From NCBI RefSeq assembly GCF_008932115.1, contig NZ_CP044543.1, forward strand, positions 2,548,501 to 2,612,500: DNA of 64,000 bases, written 5' to 3'. The position numbers were made by a program, and so were the translations under genes. The stretch is from Bradyrhizobium betae. GTDB lineage: Bacteria; Pseudomonadota; Alphaproteobacteria; Rhizobiales; Xanthobacteraceae. Numbering within the stretch: the first letter of the stretch is position 1; each line of letters opens with the position of its first letter. Below the pieces are notes generated by a model, which was not told the DNA's origin, ran no database searches, and was given only the letters and a program-made list of their open reading frames with translations. Positions 28,998 through 38,227 of this stretch are shown here, piece by piece.

Positions 28998-30560
28998 TTA
29001 TGTCGCGGCCTGGTAGTGCGTCAGCTGCTCGACCGCCGCATCCCGCACCACCACCGTCTGCATCCTGATCTGGCTTCCGATCACGAGGCCCGTCAGCGAG
29101 AGCATCAGCCCCAGCGCCGGCGGCGCGAACAGAGCTTCTTCCTGGAACAGGCCGTTGAGCAGCACGACCATGACACCGAAGCCGGCGAGGCCCTGCGTCA
29201 GAAATCCTGAGGACGCGTAAAGGCGCCAGGCCTTGAGTGCCATCGCGAAATAGAAGCCGAGCGGCACGAGGGCGGCGATGCCCATCTGGTAGATCAGCAC
29301 GCCGATCGCGCTCTCCGCCGCGCCATCGATCGTTCCGGCCGCCTGCGCGGCGCTCCAGTCGATCGAGAAATAGCTGTCCGACAAATTGCCGCCAATACCG
29401 AGTCCGCGGCCGAACGGCTTTTCAAGGAAGCCGTTGAGGCCGCCCATCAGGCCGATGACGTGATAGTCGCCGATCTGCAGGCCGACACGGATCGCGACGA
29501 CCGCGAACACCATCAGGGCCAGCAGGCCGAGCACCAACGTCACCACGGCACCGAGCAGACGGGTCGAGATCCAGGCCGCGATCACAAACAGGACCGTGAT
29601 CAGCGCGCCCTTCACGCTGCAGAGAATGAGGAGCGGAAGCGCGGCGAGAGCCAGAAACGGACGCCCGACCGAAAACAGGAACAGCCCGAAGAAGGCGATG
29701 CCGTAGCCGAAGCTGATCGCGCTCATGTTCGGCCCGTGGATGCGCAGGATCTTCGACAGGCCGAAGCCTTCCAGCAGCGGCGTGTTGAGGAAGTCGAAGC
29801 TGAAGCGATCCTTGAGGTCGACGGGCACGTCGCCGGTGGCCCGCATCTGCGCTTCCCAGACGCCCGAATGGGTCGCCTTGAGCTCGTCGAAGCCCCAGAA
29901 GGTGTAGCCGTTGGTGACGGCCAGCCAGACATCGCGGAACGCAAACTCGACATAGCCGCAGATGATGAGAACGACCGCGAGCGTCACCAGGAACGGCGTG
30001 GCGCGGACCTCGAACGTCGCCGCCGTCAGCAGCGAGAGCTGAAACAGGAACAGCGGCAGCACGATGTTGCGCAAGTAGACCGACGCCGGTTGCCCGTCCT
30101 GGACGAAGCCGATGGCGAAATACAGCCCCACCACGGCGAGGGTGACGACTCCCCAGCGCATGAGCCTGACAATTTCGGCCGACTGATTCCGCTGGCCGAA
30201 CACGTAAAGACCGAACGTCGTCAGCCACATCACGGAGCAGACGAGGAAATTATAGCCCTTGATGAAGTCCAGATCGGACGGGATCGACACCAGCGGCGAC
30301 AGGATCGAGACGAACAGGTTCTGGAAGAACAGGACGAAGATCGCAATCAGCGGCGCGTAGGTCGGGACCGCCAGCACGATGGCGATGGCGACGAGGACTT
30401 CGACGGTGAGGGACAGCACCGGGCTCGCCACGTGCAGGACCGGAACGAAGCCGATCGTCGCCACGGCGATCAGAAGCGTCGGGACCAGATCGCGCAAAGG
30501 CGATGGCTCGAACGTACCGGCCTGCGCGGTCTGATATCGCGGTGAGGTCCCGCCACTCAT
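28998..30560 (-). CDS. Polymerase/O-antigen-ligase-like polytopic membrane protein
   Basis: The 520-residue protein has about twelve hydrophobic segments spread along its length, including LVPTLLIAVATIGFVPVL near the start, VVTLALVVGLYFAIGF-like stretches and a large loop near residues 200-260 (FWGFDELKATHSGVWEAQM). This topology matches exopolysaccharide polymerase (Wzy) or O-antigen ligase proteins; sequence alone does not separate them. It is the third gene after the GumC-like and GH5 genes on the same strand, which supports an exopolysaccharide role. Confidence 0.75.
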   Translation of the reverse strand: MSGGTSPRYQTAQAGTFEPSPLRDLVPTLLIAVATIGFVPVLHVASPVLSLTVEVLVAIAIVLAVPTYAPLIAIFVLFFQNLFVSILSPLVSIPSDLDFIKGYNFLVCSVMWLTTFGLYVFGQRNQSAEIVRLMRWGVVTLAVVGLYFAIGFVQDGQPASVYLRNIVLPLFLFQLSLLTAATFEVRATPFLVTLAVVLIICGYVEFAFRDVWLAVTNGYTFWGFDELKATHSGVWEAQMRATGDVPVDLKDRFSFDFLNTPLLEGFGLSKILRIHGPNMSAISFGYGIAFFGLFLFSVGRPFLALAALPLLILCSVKGALITVLFVIAAWISTRLLGAVVTLVLGLLALMVFAVVAIRVGLQIGDYHVIGLMGGLNGFLEKPFGRGLGIGGNLSDSYFSIDWSAAQAAGTIDGAAESAIGVLIYQMGIAALVPLGFYFAMALKAWRLYASSGFLTQGLAGFGVMVVLLNGLFQEEALFAPPALGLMLSLTGLVIGSQIRMQTVVVRDAAVEQLTHYQAAT

Positions 30561-30638
30561 AACTCGTCCTTTGGCGTAGCGCGGGGGCCACGATAGCTAT
30601 GGGATGCGTAAGGATTCGTTAACGATAGCGAACCGGGA

Positions 30639-31784
30639 TCATCGCTCGCCCGGCTTGGTCGCCCCGAGCAACGCCCGCATCACGCCGGGATCGGGCTTGC
30701 CGGTGCTGCTGTCGACGAGGCCGAATCCCTGCGCCAGCTCCCAATGCGTCCAGCCCCAGCAATGCGCCCTGGCATAGGCGGTGACCGACGCGAGCCATCG
30801 CAGGCGGCTGTCGCGGGGCGCGCCGGCTTTCAGCACGCCGAACTCGTTGACGATGAGCGGCCGCGCAAATTGCCGCTGCCATGCGACTGCGGGCTCAAGC
30901 CATTGATCGACGCTCGGCTTGTCCCGGGCGACGGCAATCGCGGTGTCGAGCATGCCGAGCGCCCTGGTCGCGCCCCTCGCCTGCAAATCCTGACGGAGTG
31001 TCTGAACGGCGGGATCGCTCGCGCTGATCGGATAGGGCAGATCCACGATGTCGTGCAGCGGATCCTGCGCATCCCAGTGGCCCTGATGGGTGAACACCAT
31101 GGGATCGTAGAAATGGATGGCGTAGACGACGTTCGGATCCGGCAACGGGCGAAATTGCGGAAGCGAGTCCGCGCGCTGCCAATTGACCGGCCCGACAACG
31201 AGTGTGGTCGCGGGGAGCAATTGGCGGACGACGGCGGCGAGCGATTCGACCTCCTCTTGCCACCTGCCCACTTCGACATCGGGCTCATTGAGCAGCTCGG
31301 CGAAGACGCGACCAGCGGGATAGGCCCGAATGATGTCGGCGAGGGCGCTCCACGCATCCTTCATCTCGCGCAGCGCTGCGTCCGGATCGTCCTTGTGCAG
31401 GCGATTGAAGCGCTCGCCGGGATGCAGATCGACCGAGACGAAGTAGCCGAGCGCCATGAGCTGCTTCAACGCCGTGTCGAGCGCGCGCAGCGTCTCGTCG
31501 CGTTCGGCCTTTGCGGCAAAGCGGAGCATCACGCGCTCTGCGGGAACCGGCAGCCGGACATGACTCATGCCCGCCTTGCGAAGCTGCATCAGCAGTTCGC
31601 GACCGGGGGGCGCGGATCGTTCACCGTTGATCCAGCCGTCGGCATTGAAACCGCGCGACAAGGCGGCGAGCCTGTCCGGCGCAACGGTCTGCGGCACGGG
31701 CACGCAAGTGTCCGCCATTGCCGGCGGCATGGATAGCGAAAGCAATATCGCGGCAAGGAGCAGACGACCGCGCGAGGTCGTCAT
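30639..31784 (-). CDS. Glycoside hydrolase family 5 (cellulase-like), secreted
   Basis: The 381-residue protein has a signal peptide (LLLAAILLSLSMPPAMA) and a GH5 barrel. The acid/base Glu is in FAELLNEPDVE near residue 168 and the nucleophile Glu in LIVNEFGVLKAG near residue 320; HFYDPMVFTHQG carries the conserved His/Tyr. It starts two bases after the GumC-like gene ends. Glycanases inside exopolysaccharide operons typically trim or release the polymer in the periplasm. Confidence 0.9.
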   Translation of the reverse strand: MTTSRGRLLLAAILLSLSMPPAMADTCVPVPQTVAPDRLAALSRGFNADGWINGERSAPPGRELLMQLRKAGMSHVRLPVPAERVMLRFAAKAERDETLRALDTALKQLMALGYFVSVDLHPGERFNRLHKDDPDAALREMKDAWSALADIIRAYPAGRVFAELLNEPDVEVGRWQEEVESLAAVVRQLLPATTLVVGPVNWQRADSLPQFRPLPDPNVVYAIHFYDPMVFTHQGHWDAQDPLHDIVDLPYPISASDPAVQTLRQDLQARGATRALGMLDTAIAVARDKPSVDQWLEPAVAWQRQFARPLIVNEFGVLKAGAPRDSRLRWLASVTAYARAHCWGWTHWELAQGFGLVDSSTGKPDPGVMRALLGATKPGER

Positions 31785-31786
31785 CG

Positions 31787-33940
31787 TCAGATCGCCCGGC
31801 TCAATGCGCCGCCGTCAGGATGAGGGACCGCAGAGCCCGCGGGCGCATGATTGACGACGAGTCCGGTCGGCACGGTGTTGTACCTCGCCAGCGCCGCGGT
31901 GACCCGCCGCATCGCCGCCGAGCCGAGCTCGCCGGCGCGCGCCACCGGAATGATCAGATCCGCATGCGCCGCCAGCGCGATCGCGTCAGGCTGCAAGGCG
32001 AGATTGCTCGCATGGACGATGATGAGATCGAATTCCGAGCGGATGTCGTCCTCCGGCCTCGCATCGGCCTTGCGGCCGGCGCTCAGCAGCTCGACGATCG
32101 ACTGAAGTCCCGCCGTGGTCGAGCCATCCTGCCATTCGGTGACGGGGGGCTGGCTACCTGCGAATTCCGGCTGTAGCCGGATCAGCACGCTCATCATGCC
32201 GCGATTGACGGCCGCACGATTGAGGGAGCGCGCAACGGTGTTGCCGCCGGCGCTCTTGCCGACAGACAACACAAGGGCGACCTTGCAGCCGCGCACCGGC
32301 GCGCGATCGATCCGCTCGAGCAGCGGACGCAGGTAAGCGCCGAGATCGAGCTCGGCGGTGGCGGCGACCGGTCGTTGCCAGACGGTGCCGGGAGCAGCCC
32401 CCGACGCCAGATCGGGAATGCGGGCCCAGACCGGGAGATTCGGCATCGCCTCGGGCGGGCGCGCGGCGGGCGCCGACGGCGGAGCCTGCCGATGGGGCAC
32501 GCTCATCGCTTCCGCGCGCACGGGCGTTTGAACAGGGGCCTTCGCGGGCTCGGCCCCGTCAGGCATGCTTCCCATCGCCGCAACGGCGGCGGTCGAGGTC
32601 AACAGCGAGCCGATCGCGAGCGCGGCAAGCAGCAAAGCAAGCGGCGGACGGGTCGAGCGCAGCGGTGGAATCGCGGGCGAGGCGACCTTGGTCTGCGAAC
32701 TCTGCAACTGACGCTGCTCATTGGTGGTCTTGAACCGCGACAAGAACTGCTCGTAGATGTTCTTGTTTGCGTCGGCGTCCCGCTGCAGCTCCTGCAGCTT
32801 CACCAGCGCCTGGCCATCGACCAGCATCTGCGTCTCGATGGCTTTGAGCTGTTTCTCCAGCGCGTTCTGTTGCTCCAGCTGCGATTCGTATTCGGACTTC
32901 GCGGTGTCGATGTTCTTCTTCCGCTCGACCTCGATCTGCCGGTTGATGTCGGCCAGCTGGCTGTAGGAGATCGCAAGATCGGGGTGGCGGTCGCCGTACA
33001 CCGCCTTCTTCTGCGCGATCTGGTCGTTCAGGGTCGAGCGCTGCGCACGCAGCATGCTCAACAGATCCTGCTTCACGGGCCCTTCGACATTGGCCTTGAG
33101 ATCGCGCTGCACCTGCTCGTAACGCGCCTTGGCTTCCTCGGTGCGCGCGCGAGCGGCGGAGACCTGCTGGTTGATGTCCGTCACCCGCAATTGCTGGGTG
33201 GTGGAATCCTTGCCGGCATTGAGGATCTTGTGCTCGAGCCGGAAGGCCGCGACGGCATCTTCCGATGCACGCAGGCGCTCGTTCAATGCTTTCAGCCGGT
33301 CCTTGAGCCAGTCGGCCGCCTCGTCCGTGGCCTCGGTGCGGACCCGGCCCTGGCTCGCGGCGAACGCCTCGGCGATGGCATTGGCGTAATAGGCGGCGCG
33401 GTCCGCGCTGTTCGAGGTGAACGAGATGGCGATGACGTAGGTGAGCCCGCGGCGCGAGATATCGAGGCGGCTGCGGAATTTCTCGAGCAGGCGCGTCATG
33501 TCGGTATGACCGCCCGCGATGTCCTCGTCGTCCGCGATCTTGAGCTTCTCGATCAATGGCCGGAGAAATCCGTCCGATTTGGCGATCTCGATCTGGCTCT
33601 GAAGCGCCGCCGCATCCTGGCCGATGCCCGGCAAGACGTCCTGGTCCGAGGTCACGCGCAGCTCGCGCGGATCGACGACGACCAGGGCCGTTGCGGCATA
33701 GCGGACCGGAAGAACCATGAGAACGATGACGCCGAGGGCGAACAGCGCCAGCGCAAGCGTCAGGATGCGGCGGCCGTTGTCGCGCAGAAAGGCGAGCGCG
33801 CCGGAGACGGTCAGCGATCCCTTGATCAGCGTAGGGCCGTCGCCGTCGGGCTTCACCGTCGCAGCCCGCGGCGCTTCCCACGAAGCCGCAGGCTCCGTCG
33901 GGGCGATGCTTCGCGGAGATGCGCTTCGACCGAACGCCAT
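31787..33940 (-). CDS. GumC-like exopolysaccharide chain-length protein with degenerate kinase domain
   Basis: The 717-residue protein has a Wzz domain: membrane helix at about residues 59-78, periplasmic head, long coiled coil (about 190-400, rich in Gln/Glu/Lys), second helix near 440-462. The cytoplasmic C-terminus (550-717) resembles a BY-kinase fold, but the Walker A position reads SVGKSAGGNTVARSLN (Asn where Lys is needed) and the Walker B reads FDLIIVHAS (no Asp). There is no Tyr-rich tail. It probably controls polymer length and export without ATP hydrolysis. First gene of the exopolysaccharide set in this window. Confidence 0.88.
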   Translation of the reverse strand: MAFGRSASPRSIAPTEPAASWEAPRAATVKPDGDGPTLIKGSLTVSGALAFLRDNGRRILTLALALFALGVIVLMVLPVRYAATALVVVDPRELRVTSDQDVLPGIGQDAAALQSQIEIAKSDGFLRPLIEKLKIADDEDIAGGHTDMTRLLEKFRSRLDISRRGLTYVIAISFTSNSADRAAYYANAIAEAFAASQGRVRTEATDEAADWLKDRLKALNERLRASEDAVAAFRLEHKILNAGKDSTTQQLRVTDINQQVSAARARTEEAKARYEQVQRDLKANVEGPVKQDLLSMLRAQRSTLNDQIAQKKAVYGDRHPDLAISYSQLADINRQIEVERKKNIDTAKSEYESQLEQQNALEKQLKAIETQMLVDGQALVKLQELQRDADANKNIYEQFLSRFKTTNEQRQLQSSQTKVASPAIPPLRSTRPPLALLLAALAIGSLLTSTAAVAAMGSMPDGAEPAKAPVQTPVRAEAMSVPHRQAPPSAPAARPPEAMPNLPVWARIPDLASGAAPGTVWQRPVAATAELDLGAYLRPLLERIDRAPVRGCKVALVLSVGKSAGGNTVARSLNRAAVNRGMMSVLIRLQPEFAGSQPPVTEWQDGSTTAGLQSIVELLSAGRKADARPEDDIRSEFDLIIVHASNLALQPDAIALAAHADLIIPVARAGELGSAAMRRVTAALARYNTVPTGLVVNHAPAGSAVPHPDGGALSRAI

Positions 33941-34105
33941 GGGTTTGAACTCAAAATCAACTGACGGCCCCCGTTCAGAGGCTTGCTACACCGTAAATAT
34001 CCATGGTTAACCGGCGGTTACGGCTGGGCGTGCCGCGGTTGGTGAACAGTTTGTTAACGCGCCGGCCTGCGGAGCGATGCGTGATCGGGGGGGGCGCTCG
34101 ATCGC

Positions 34106-35140
34106 CTATTGCACCTCGATGTTCGCGTCCTTGACCAGCTTGCGCCAGCGCTCCTCCTCCTGCCCGACATAGCGATCGAGCTGTTCCGGCGAGCCTCCCA
34201 CCATGATGAGGCCTTCGTTGGCCTCGAGCTGCTTGAAACCACCGGACTGGACGGCCTTCGCGACGGCCTGATTCAGGCGTGCGATCACGGGAGCGGGTGT
34301 CTTGGCCGGCACGTACAAGCCGTACCACGACTCGGCAGCGTAGCCGGGCACCCCGGCTTCGGCGACGGTCGGCAATTGCGGAAACGCGCTCGAACGCTCG
34401 GCGGATGTAACAGCCAGCGCCCGGAGCTGGCCTGCGGCCACCAGCGAGGCCGCGCTCGCCACGGTGGTGAACATCACGTCGATCTGCCCGCCCAGGAGAT
34501 CGCTGATCGCAGGCGCCGCGCCCTTGTAGGGCACCGCCGTCATCTTGACCTTCGCCATCGCATTGAACAGCTCGCCCGCGAGATGGGCCGAGGTGCCGGT
34601 ACCGAACGTTCCGAAATTGAGCTTGCCCGGATTGGCCTTGGCTTCAGCGATCAGATCGGAGATCGAGTTGATCTTCGATACGGGATTCACGACGACGATA
34701 TTGAAGGACCGCGCGATCAGCGAGACCGCCGCGAAATCCTTGTGCGGATCGAACGGCAGCTTGTTGTACAGGCTCGGGTTGACCGCGTGCGCGAAGGTTG
34801 CCATCAGCAGCGAATAGCCGTCGGGCTCGCTGGTGGCGACGGTCTGGGTTCCGATGATGGTTCCGGCGCCCGGCTTGTTCTCGATGATGACGGCTTTGCC
34901 GAGGTCCGTCTGGATTTCCTGCGCTGTCGTTCGCGCAATGATGTCGGTGCCGCCACCGGCTGCGAAGGGCACCACGATCCTGACGATCTTCTCGGGATAT
35001 TCGGCGCGCGCCGGCGCAACGCCAAGCCCCGCGACCACCGGCATGACGGCACAGGCGAGCACGGCGAGATTCAGCCGGCGCCGCACGGCGGCCCCCCTGT
35101 TGCGAGCGCCGTCGTGGCTGATGATTTCGCCAATGGCCAT
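34106..35140 (-). CDS. Tripartite tricarboxylate transporter (Bug family) substrate-binding protein
   Basis: The 344-residue periplasmic protein has a signal peptide (LNLAVLACAVMPVVAGLGVA) and Bug-family landmarks: YPEKIVRIVVPFAAGGGTDI, VIIENKPGAGTIIGTQ, NPSLYNKLPFDPHKDF. Bug proteins bind carboxylates. No TctA/TctB membrane genes are adjacent, common in bacteria with many Bug proteins. ATG 35140 was chosen because GGAG lies six bases upstream; earlier ATGs at 35155 and 35179 lack a site. It lies 22 bases after the acyl-CoA ligase gene. Confidence 0.9.
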   Translation of the reverse strand: MAIGEIISHDGARNRGAAVRRRLNLAVLACAVMPVVAGLGVAPARAEYPEKIVRIVVPFAAGGGTDIIARTTAQEIQTDLGKAVIIENKPGAGTIIGTQTVATSEPDGYSLLMATFAHAVNPSLYNKLPFDPHKDFAAVSLIARSFNIVVVNPVSKINSISDLIAEAKANPGKLNFGTFGTGTSAHLAGELFNAMAKVKMTAVPYKGAAPAISDLLGGQIDVMFTTVASAASLVAAGQLRALAVTSAERSSAFPQLPTVAEAGVPGYAAESWYGLYVPAKTPAPVIARLNQAVAKAVQSGGFKQLEANEGLIMVGGSPEQLDRYVGQEEERWRKLVKDANIEVQ

Positions 35141-35162
35141 GTGGGTCTCCATCCGGTTTTGC

Positions 35163-37250
35163 TCAGACATTGAGAACAACCAATCCGTCCGCCGCCTTCA
35201 CGCCGTGGCCCGCAGGCAGCACGAAAACCGGATTGATTTCAGCTTCAGTGAGACGGTCACCAAGTTGCGCAACCATGCGCGAGAAAGCGACGATCGTTTC
35301 CGCGAGGGCTTCGACATCGCATTTCGGACGGCCACGAAAACCGTCCAGCAACGGCCACGTGACGAGATCGCGCGCCATCGCGCGAGCCTCGGACAGGCCG
35401 AGGCTGCCTTCCGGTGGAAGAAGACGCATCGTCGTGTCCTTGAACAGTTCGGCGGAGACGCCGCCCATTCCGAGAAGGATCGCCGTCCCCAGGGGATCGC
35501 GATGCATCCCGAGAATGATTTCAACGCCGCCTGAGACCATCTCCTGAACCAGGAAGCGTTCGGCTCGCTTGCCCGTCCTGGCCTCGACCTCGTCCGCCAT
35601 CGCGGTCAGGCGGTCGCCAATCGTATCCGTGGTCAGGTTGACCGCGACGCCGCCGACATCGCTCTTGTGCGCGATCTCGCGCGAGAGAATCTTGAGCACG
35701 ACCCGGCCACCGAGGTCGCGCGCTGCCTGCTCCGCTTCGCTTGACGTTGCGACCACCTTCTCGACGACGGTGGGAACGCCGAAACGGGCGAACAGCGCCT
35801 TGGCCTGTGCTTCATCCAGCGATCCCGCCGGGAAGTCGCTGATATCGGCCGCCGGCTCGGTCGCGCCGGATGTCCGGACCTGTTCCGGCAATCCGGCCTG
35901 CAAGAGCCCGTCGAGCGCAGCAGCGCAGCTCTCGGCGGACGTATAGGCCGGAACGCCTCGCCGGGTGAGGACGGAGACCACGTCGGGCGCGTAGGGACTG
36001 ACATAGGCAATGACGGGCTTGTCGCTCATCGGCAGGCAGTCGCGGATGGCATCGGCCATCAAAGTCGGCGATCCCACGGCCGACGAGCCGACAATGATGG
36101 TCAGCGCATCGTAGGAGGGACTTGCGAGCAGGATGCGGATTGCGGCGCGGAGGAGATCCGGCTGCAGACCGGCCAGGGTCACGTCGATCGGATTGCGATC
36201 GAGCGTGGCGTGCGATCCCGACTGAAGGCTGCGCAATTGCGCTGATGTCCCGGTGTCGGGGGCGGGTGTTGCAAAGCCGGCGACGCCGAGACTGTCTGAC
36301 ACGATCGTGCCGGCACCGCCGGTCGAGGTGAGGATCGCCACACGCCTACCGGACAGCTTTCGCCCCGCCGCAAGGGCCGCGGGAATGTCGAGCAGGTCAT
36401 CGAACGTCCTGGCGCGGATCACGCCGAGCTGCCTGAACAAGGCATCGTACATGCGGTCGGACCCCGCAAGCGCCCCGGTGTGCGAGACGGCCGCCTTTGC
36501 GCCCGCCTCCGATCGCCCGATCTTGAAGGCGACGACGGGTTTGCCGGCGCGGCGCGCCTTCAGGACCGCCTGGCGAAAACGCGCCGGATTGCGGATCGCC
36601 TCGACATAGAGGGCAATGACCCTGGTCGCACTGTCGTCGGCGAGAAAGTCGATGAAATCCGCGAGCTCGAGATCGGCTTCGTTGCTGGTCGACACCAGCT
36701 TGGACAGCCCGACCCCGCGCGCCGCGGCGCGCGACAACAAGGCGCCGAGAATGCCCCCGCTTTGCGAGACCAATCCGATCGCGCCTGTCGGGAAGTGATC
36801 CATCGCCAGCGCGCCGGATGCCGACAGCACGATATTGTCGGTGAGATTGACGAGGCCGATCGTGTTCGGCCCGAGAAGGCGCATGGATCCGGCGGCTTCC
36901 ATCAGCTGCTTCTGCCGCTCGGCGCCCTCCGCGCCGGTCTCGGTGTAGCCGCTGGCAAGAACGATCGCCGCCGCAGCACCCCGCTCGGACAATTGGCGCA
37001 CCGCGATATGCGCGCGCTCCGCGCCAAGCAGGACAATGCCGACATCAGGCACGTCAGGCAGCGAAGCGATGTCGGGATAGCAGGTGAGACCGCCGATGTC
37101 CGCGACCTTCGGATTGACGGGATAGATCTTCCCCGCAAAGCCGTGCTTCCTGAGATAGGAGACCGGCCGCCCCGCCGTCTTGCTCGGGTCTGCCGACGCG
37201 CCGATGATGGCGACACTGCGCGGCCGGATCAGGCGTTCGATCGCATCCAT
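35163..37250 (-). CDS. ADP-forming acyl-CoA (acetate-CoA ligase family) synthetase
   Basis: The 695-residue protein fuses a CoA-binding domain (RSVAIIGASADPSKTAG), a succinyl-CoA-ligase-like domain with the phospho-His in AAVSHTGALAGSD near residue 258, and a C-terminal ATP-grasp domain (FGVPTVVEKVV, GGRVVLKILSREIAHKSDVGG). The reaction is acyl-CoA + ADP + Pi to acid + ATP or the reverse. It starts three bases after the enoyl-CoA hydratase gene ends; with the Bug protein this suggests uptake, CoA activation and hydration of an unsaturated or aromatic acid. Confidence 0.92.
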   Translation of the reverse strand: MDAIERLIRPRSVAIIGASADPSKTAGRPVSYLRKHGFAGKIYPVNPKVADIGGLTCYPDIASLPDVPDVGIVLLGAERAHIAVRQLSERGAAAAIVLASGYTETGAEGAERQKQLMEAAGSMRLLGPNTIGLVNLTDNIVLSASGALAMDHFPTGAIGLVSQSGGILGALLSRAAARGVGLSKLVSTSNEADLELADFIDFLADDSATRVIALYVEAIRNPARFRQAVLKARRAGKPVVAFKIGRSEAGAKAAVSHTGALAGSDRMYDALFRQLGVIRARTFDDLLDIPAALAAGRKLSGRRVAILTSTGGAGTIVSDSLGVAGFATPAPDTGTSAQLRSLQSGSHATLDRNPIDVTLAGLQPDLLRAAIRILLASPSYDALTIIVGSSAVGSPTLMADAIRDCLPMSDKPVIAYVSPYAPDVVSVLTRRGVPAYTSAESCAAALDGLLQAGLPEQVRTSGATEPAADISDFPAGSLDEAQAKALFARFGVPTVVEKVVATSSEAEQAARDLGGRVVLKILSREIAHKSDVGGVAVNLTTDTIGDRLTAMADEVEARTGKRAERFLVQEMVSGGVEIILGMHRDPLGTAILLGMGGVSAELFKDTTMRLLPPEGSLGLSEARAMARDLVTWPLLDGFRGRPKCDVEALAETIVAFSRMVAQLGDRLTEAEINPVFVLPAGHGVKAADGLVVLNV

Positions 37251-37253
37251 CGC

Positions 37254-38045
37254 TCAATCCTTCGACGCGGATTGCGCGAGGAACGCCGTCACCGCGTCGC
37301 GATGCTCCGCGCTGGTATAACAGATGGCTTGCGCCTGGCTGCCGAGACTGAAGATGTCATGCGCGGAATGCTCGAAGGTCTCGTTCAGGATCTTCTTGCC
37401 CAGCGCCAGCGCCGTGGGCGATCCCTGAGCCAGTTCGGCTGCCCAGGCCTGCGCGGCCGTCAGCAGTTCGGCCGCGGCGACCTTGCGATCGACGATGCCG
37501 AGCGAAAGCGCTTCGTCGGCCTCGACCATGCGCCCGGTGAAGATCAGTTCCTTGGCCCTGGGAAGCCCGACACGTCGCGGCAGGAAATACAGGCCGCCGC
37601 CGTCGGGGATCAGGCCTCGCTTGATATACGACCAGGTGAATTTCGAACGTTCCGTTCCCATGACGAAGTCGCAGGCAAGCGCGGTGTCCGCGCCGAGGCC
37701 CGCCGCGGCGCCGTTGACGGCGGCAATCGTCGGTTTCGGCAGGCCGAGCAGGAACGACTGCACATGGTGCACGCCCTGCTGACGGCTCCATCCGTTGAAT
37801 GCGACTTCGCCCTGCGGCGATTCGAGCCGCGGCTTCATGCCGCTGATGTCGCCGCCGGCACAGAAGGCGTTGCCGCGCCCGGTCAGCACCAGAGCCTTGA
37901 TCGCCTTGTCGCGGGCGACGGTTTCGAGCGCGTTGACGAACTCGGCGCGCATCTCGTCGCTCATGGCGTTGCGCCGTTCCGGCCGGTTGAAGGCGATCGT
38001 CGCGACACCGGCTTCGACGGAAAATTCGATGAGCTGATAGGACAT
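37254..38045 (-). CDS. Enoyl-CoA hydratase/isomerase family protein
   Basis: The 263-residue crotonase begins MSYQLIEFSVEAGVATIAFNRPERRNAM. Oxyanion-hole elements are NAFCAGGDISGM and AVNGAAAGLGADTALACDFV; the residues after it (KFTWSYIKRGLIPDGGGLYFLPR) place Asp rather than Glu at the usual second acid, as in isomerase-type members. It leads the operon with the ADP-forming ligase and the Bug protein, and is divergent from the IclR regulator gene. Confidence 0.9.
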   Translation of the reverse strand: MSYQLIEFSVEAGVATIAFNRPERRNAMSDEMRAEFVNALETVARDKAIKALVLTGRGNAFCAGGDISGMKPRLESPQGEVAFNGWSRQQGVHHVQSFLLGLPKPTIAAVNGAAAGLGADTALACDFVMGTERSKFTWSYIKRGLIPDGGGLYFLPRRVGLPRAKELIFTGRMVEADEALSLGIVDRKVAAAELLTAAQAWAAELAQGSPTALALGKKILNETFEHSAHDIFSLGSQAQAICYTSAEHRDAVTAFLAQSASKD

Positions 38046-38179
38046 GGCAAGCTCCGTGGTTGGAGTCGGCTCCCGAATGCCGCTTCAAGCCGTGCCATTT
38101 CCTCAATGAGCCGTGCGCGGCCGGGCATTCTTCTTGCCCGTGCCTATATCGGCTTGCGCCATCAGGCACATCCCCCTAA

Positions 38180-38194
38180 TTCCACTTAGTGGAA
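38180..38194. promoter_or_regulatory. Perfect palindrome, probable IclR operator
   Basis: TTCCACTTAGTGGAA is a perfect inverted repeat with seven-base arms and a one-base centre. It lies in the divergent region 34 bases before the IclR start and 135 bases before the enoyl-CoA hydratase start. IclR-family proteins bind palindromes of this size and TTCCA/TGGAA type, so it is the best operator candidate for both directions. Confidence 0.6.
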
Positions 38195-38227
38195 ATGGCT
38201 TGGTGGGAATTCCTGGGGAGGCTGGAG

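Noticed and set aside
34087..34094. Run of eight G near the end of the Bug protein gene
   Set aside because: It is intergenic, beyond the stop codon, and no gene is seen that it could switch.
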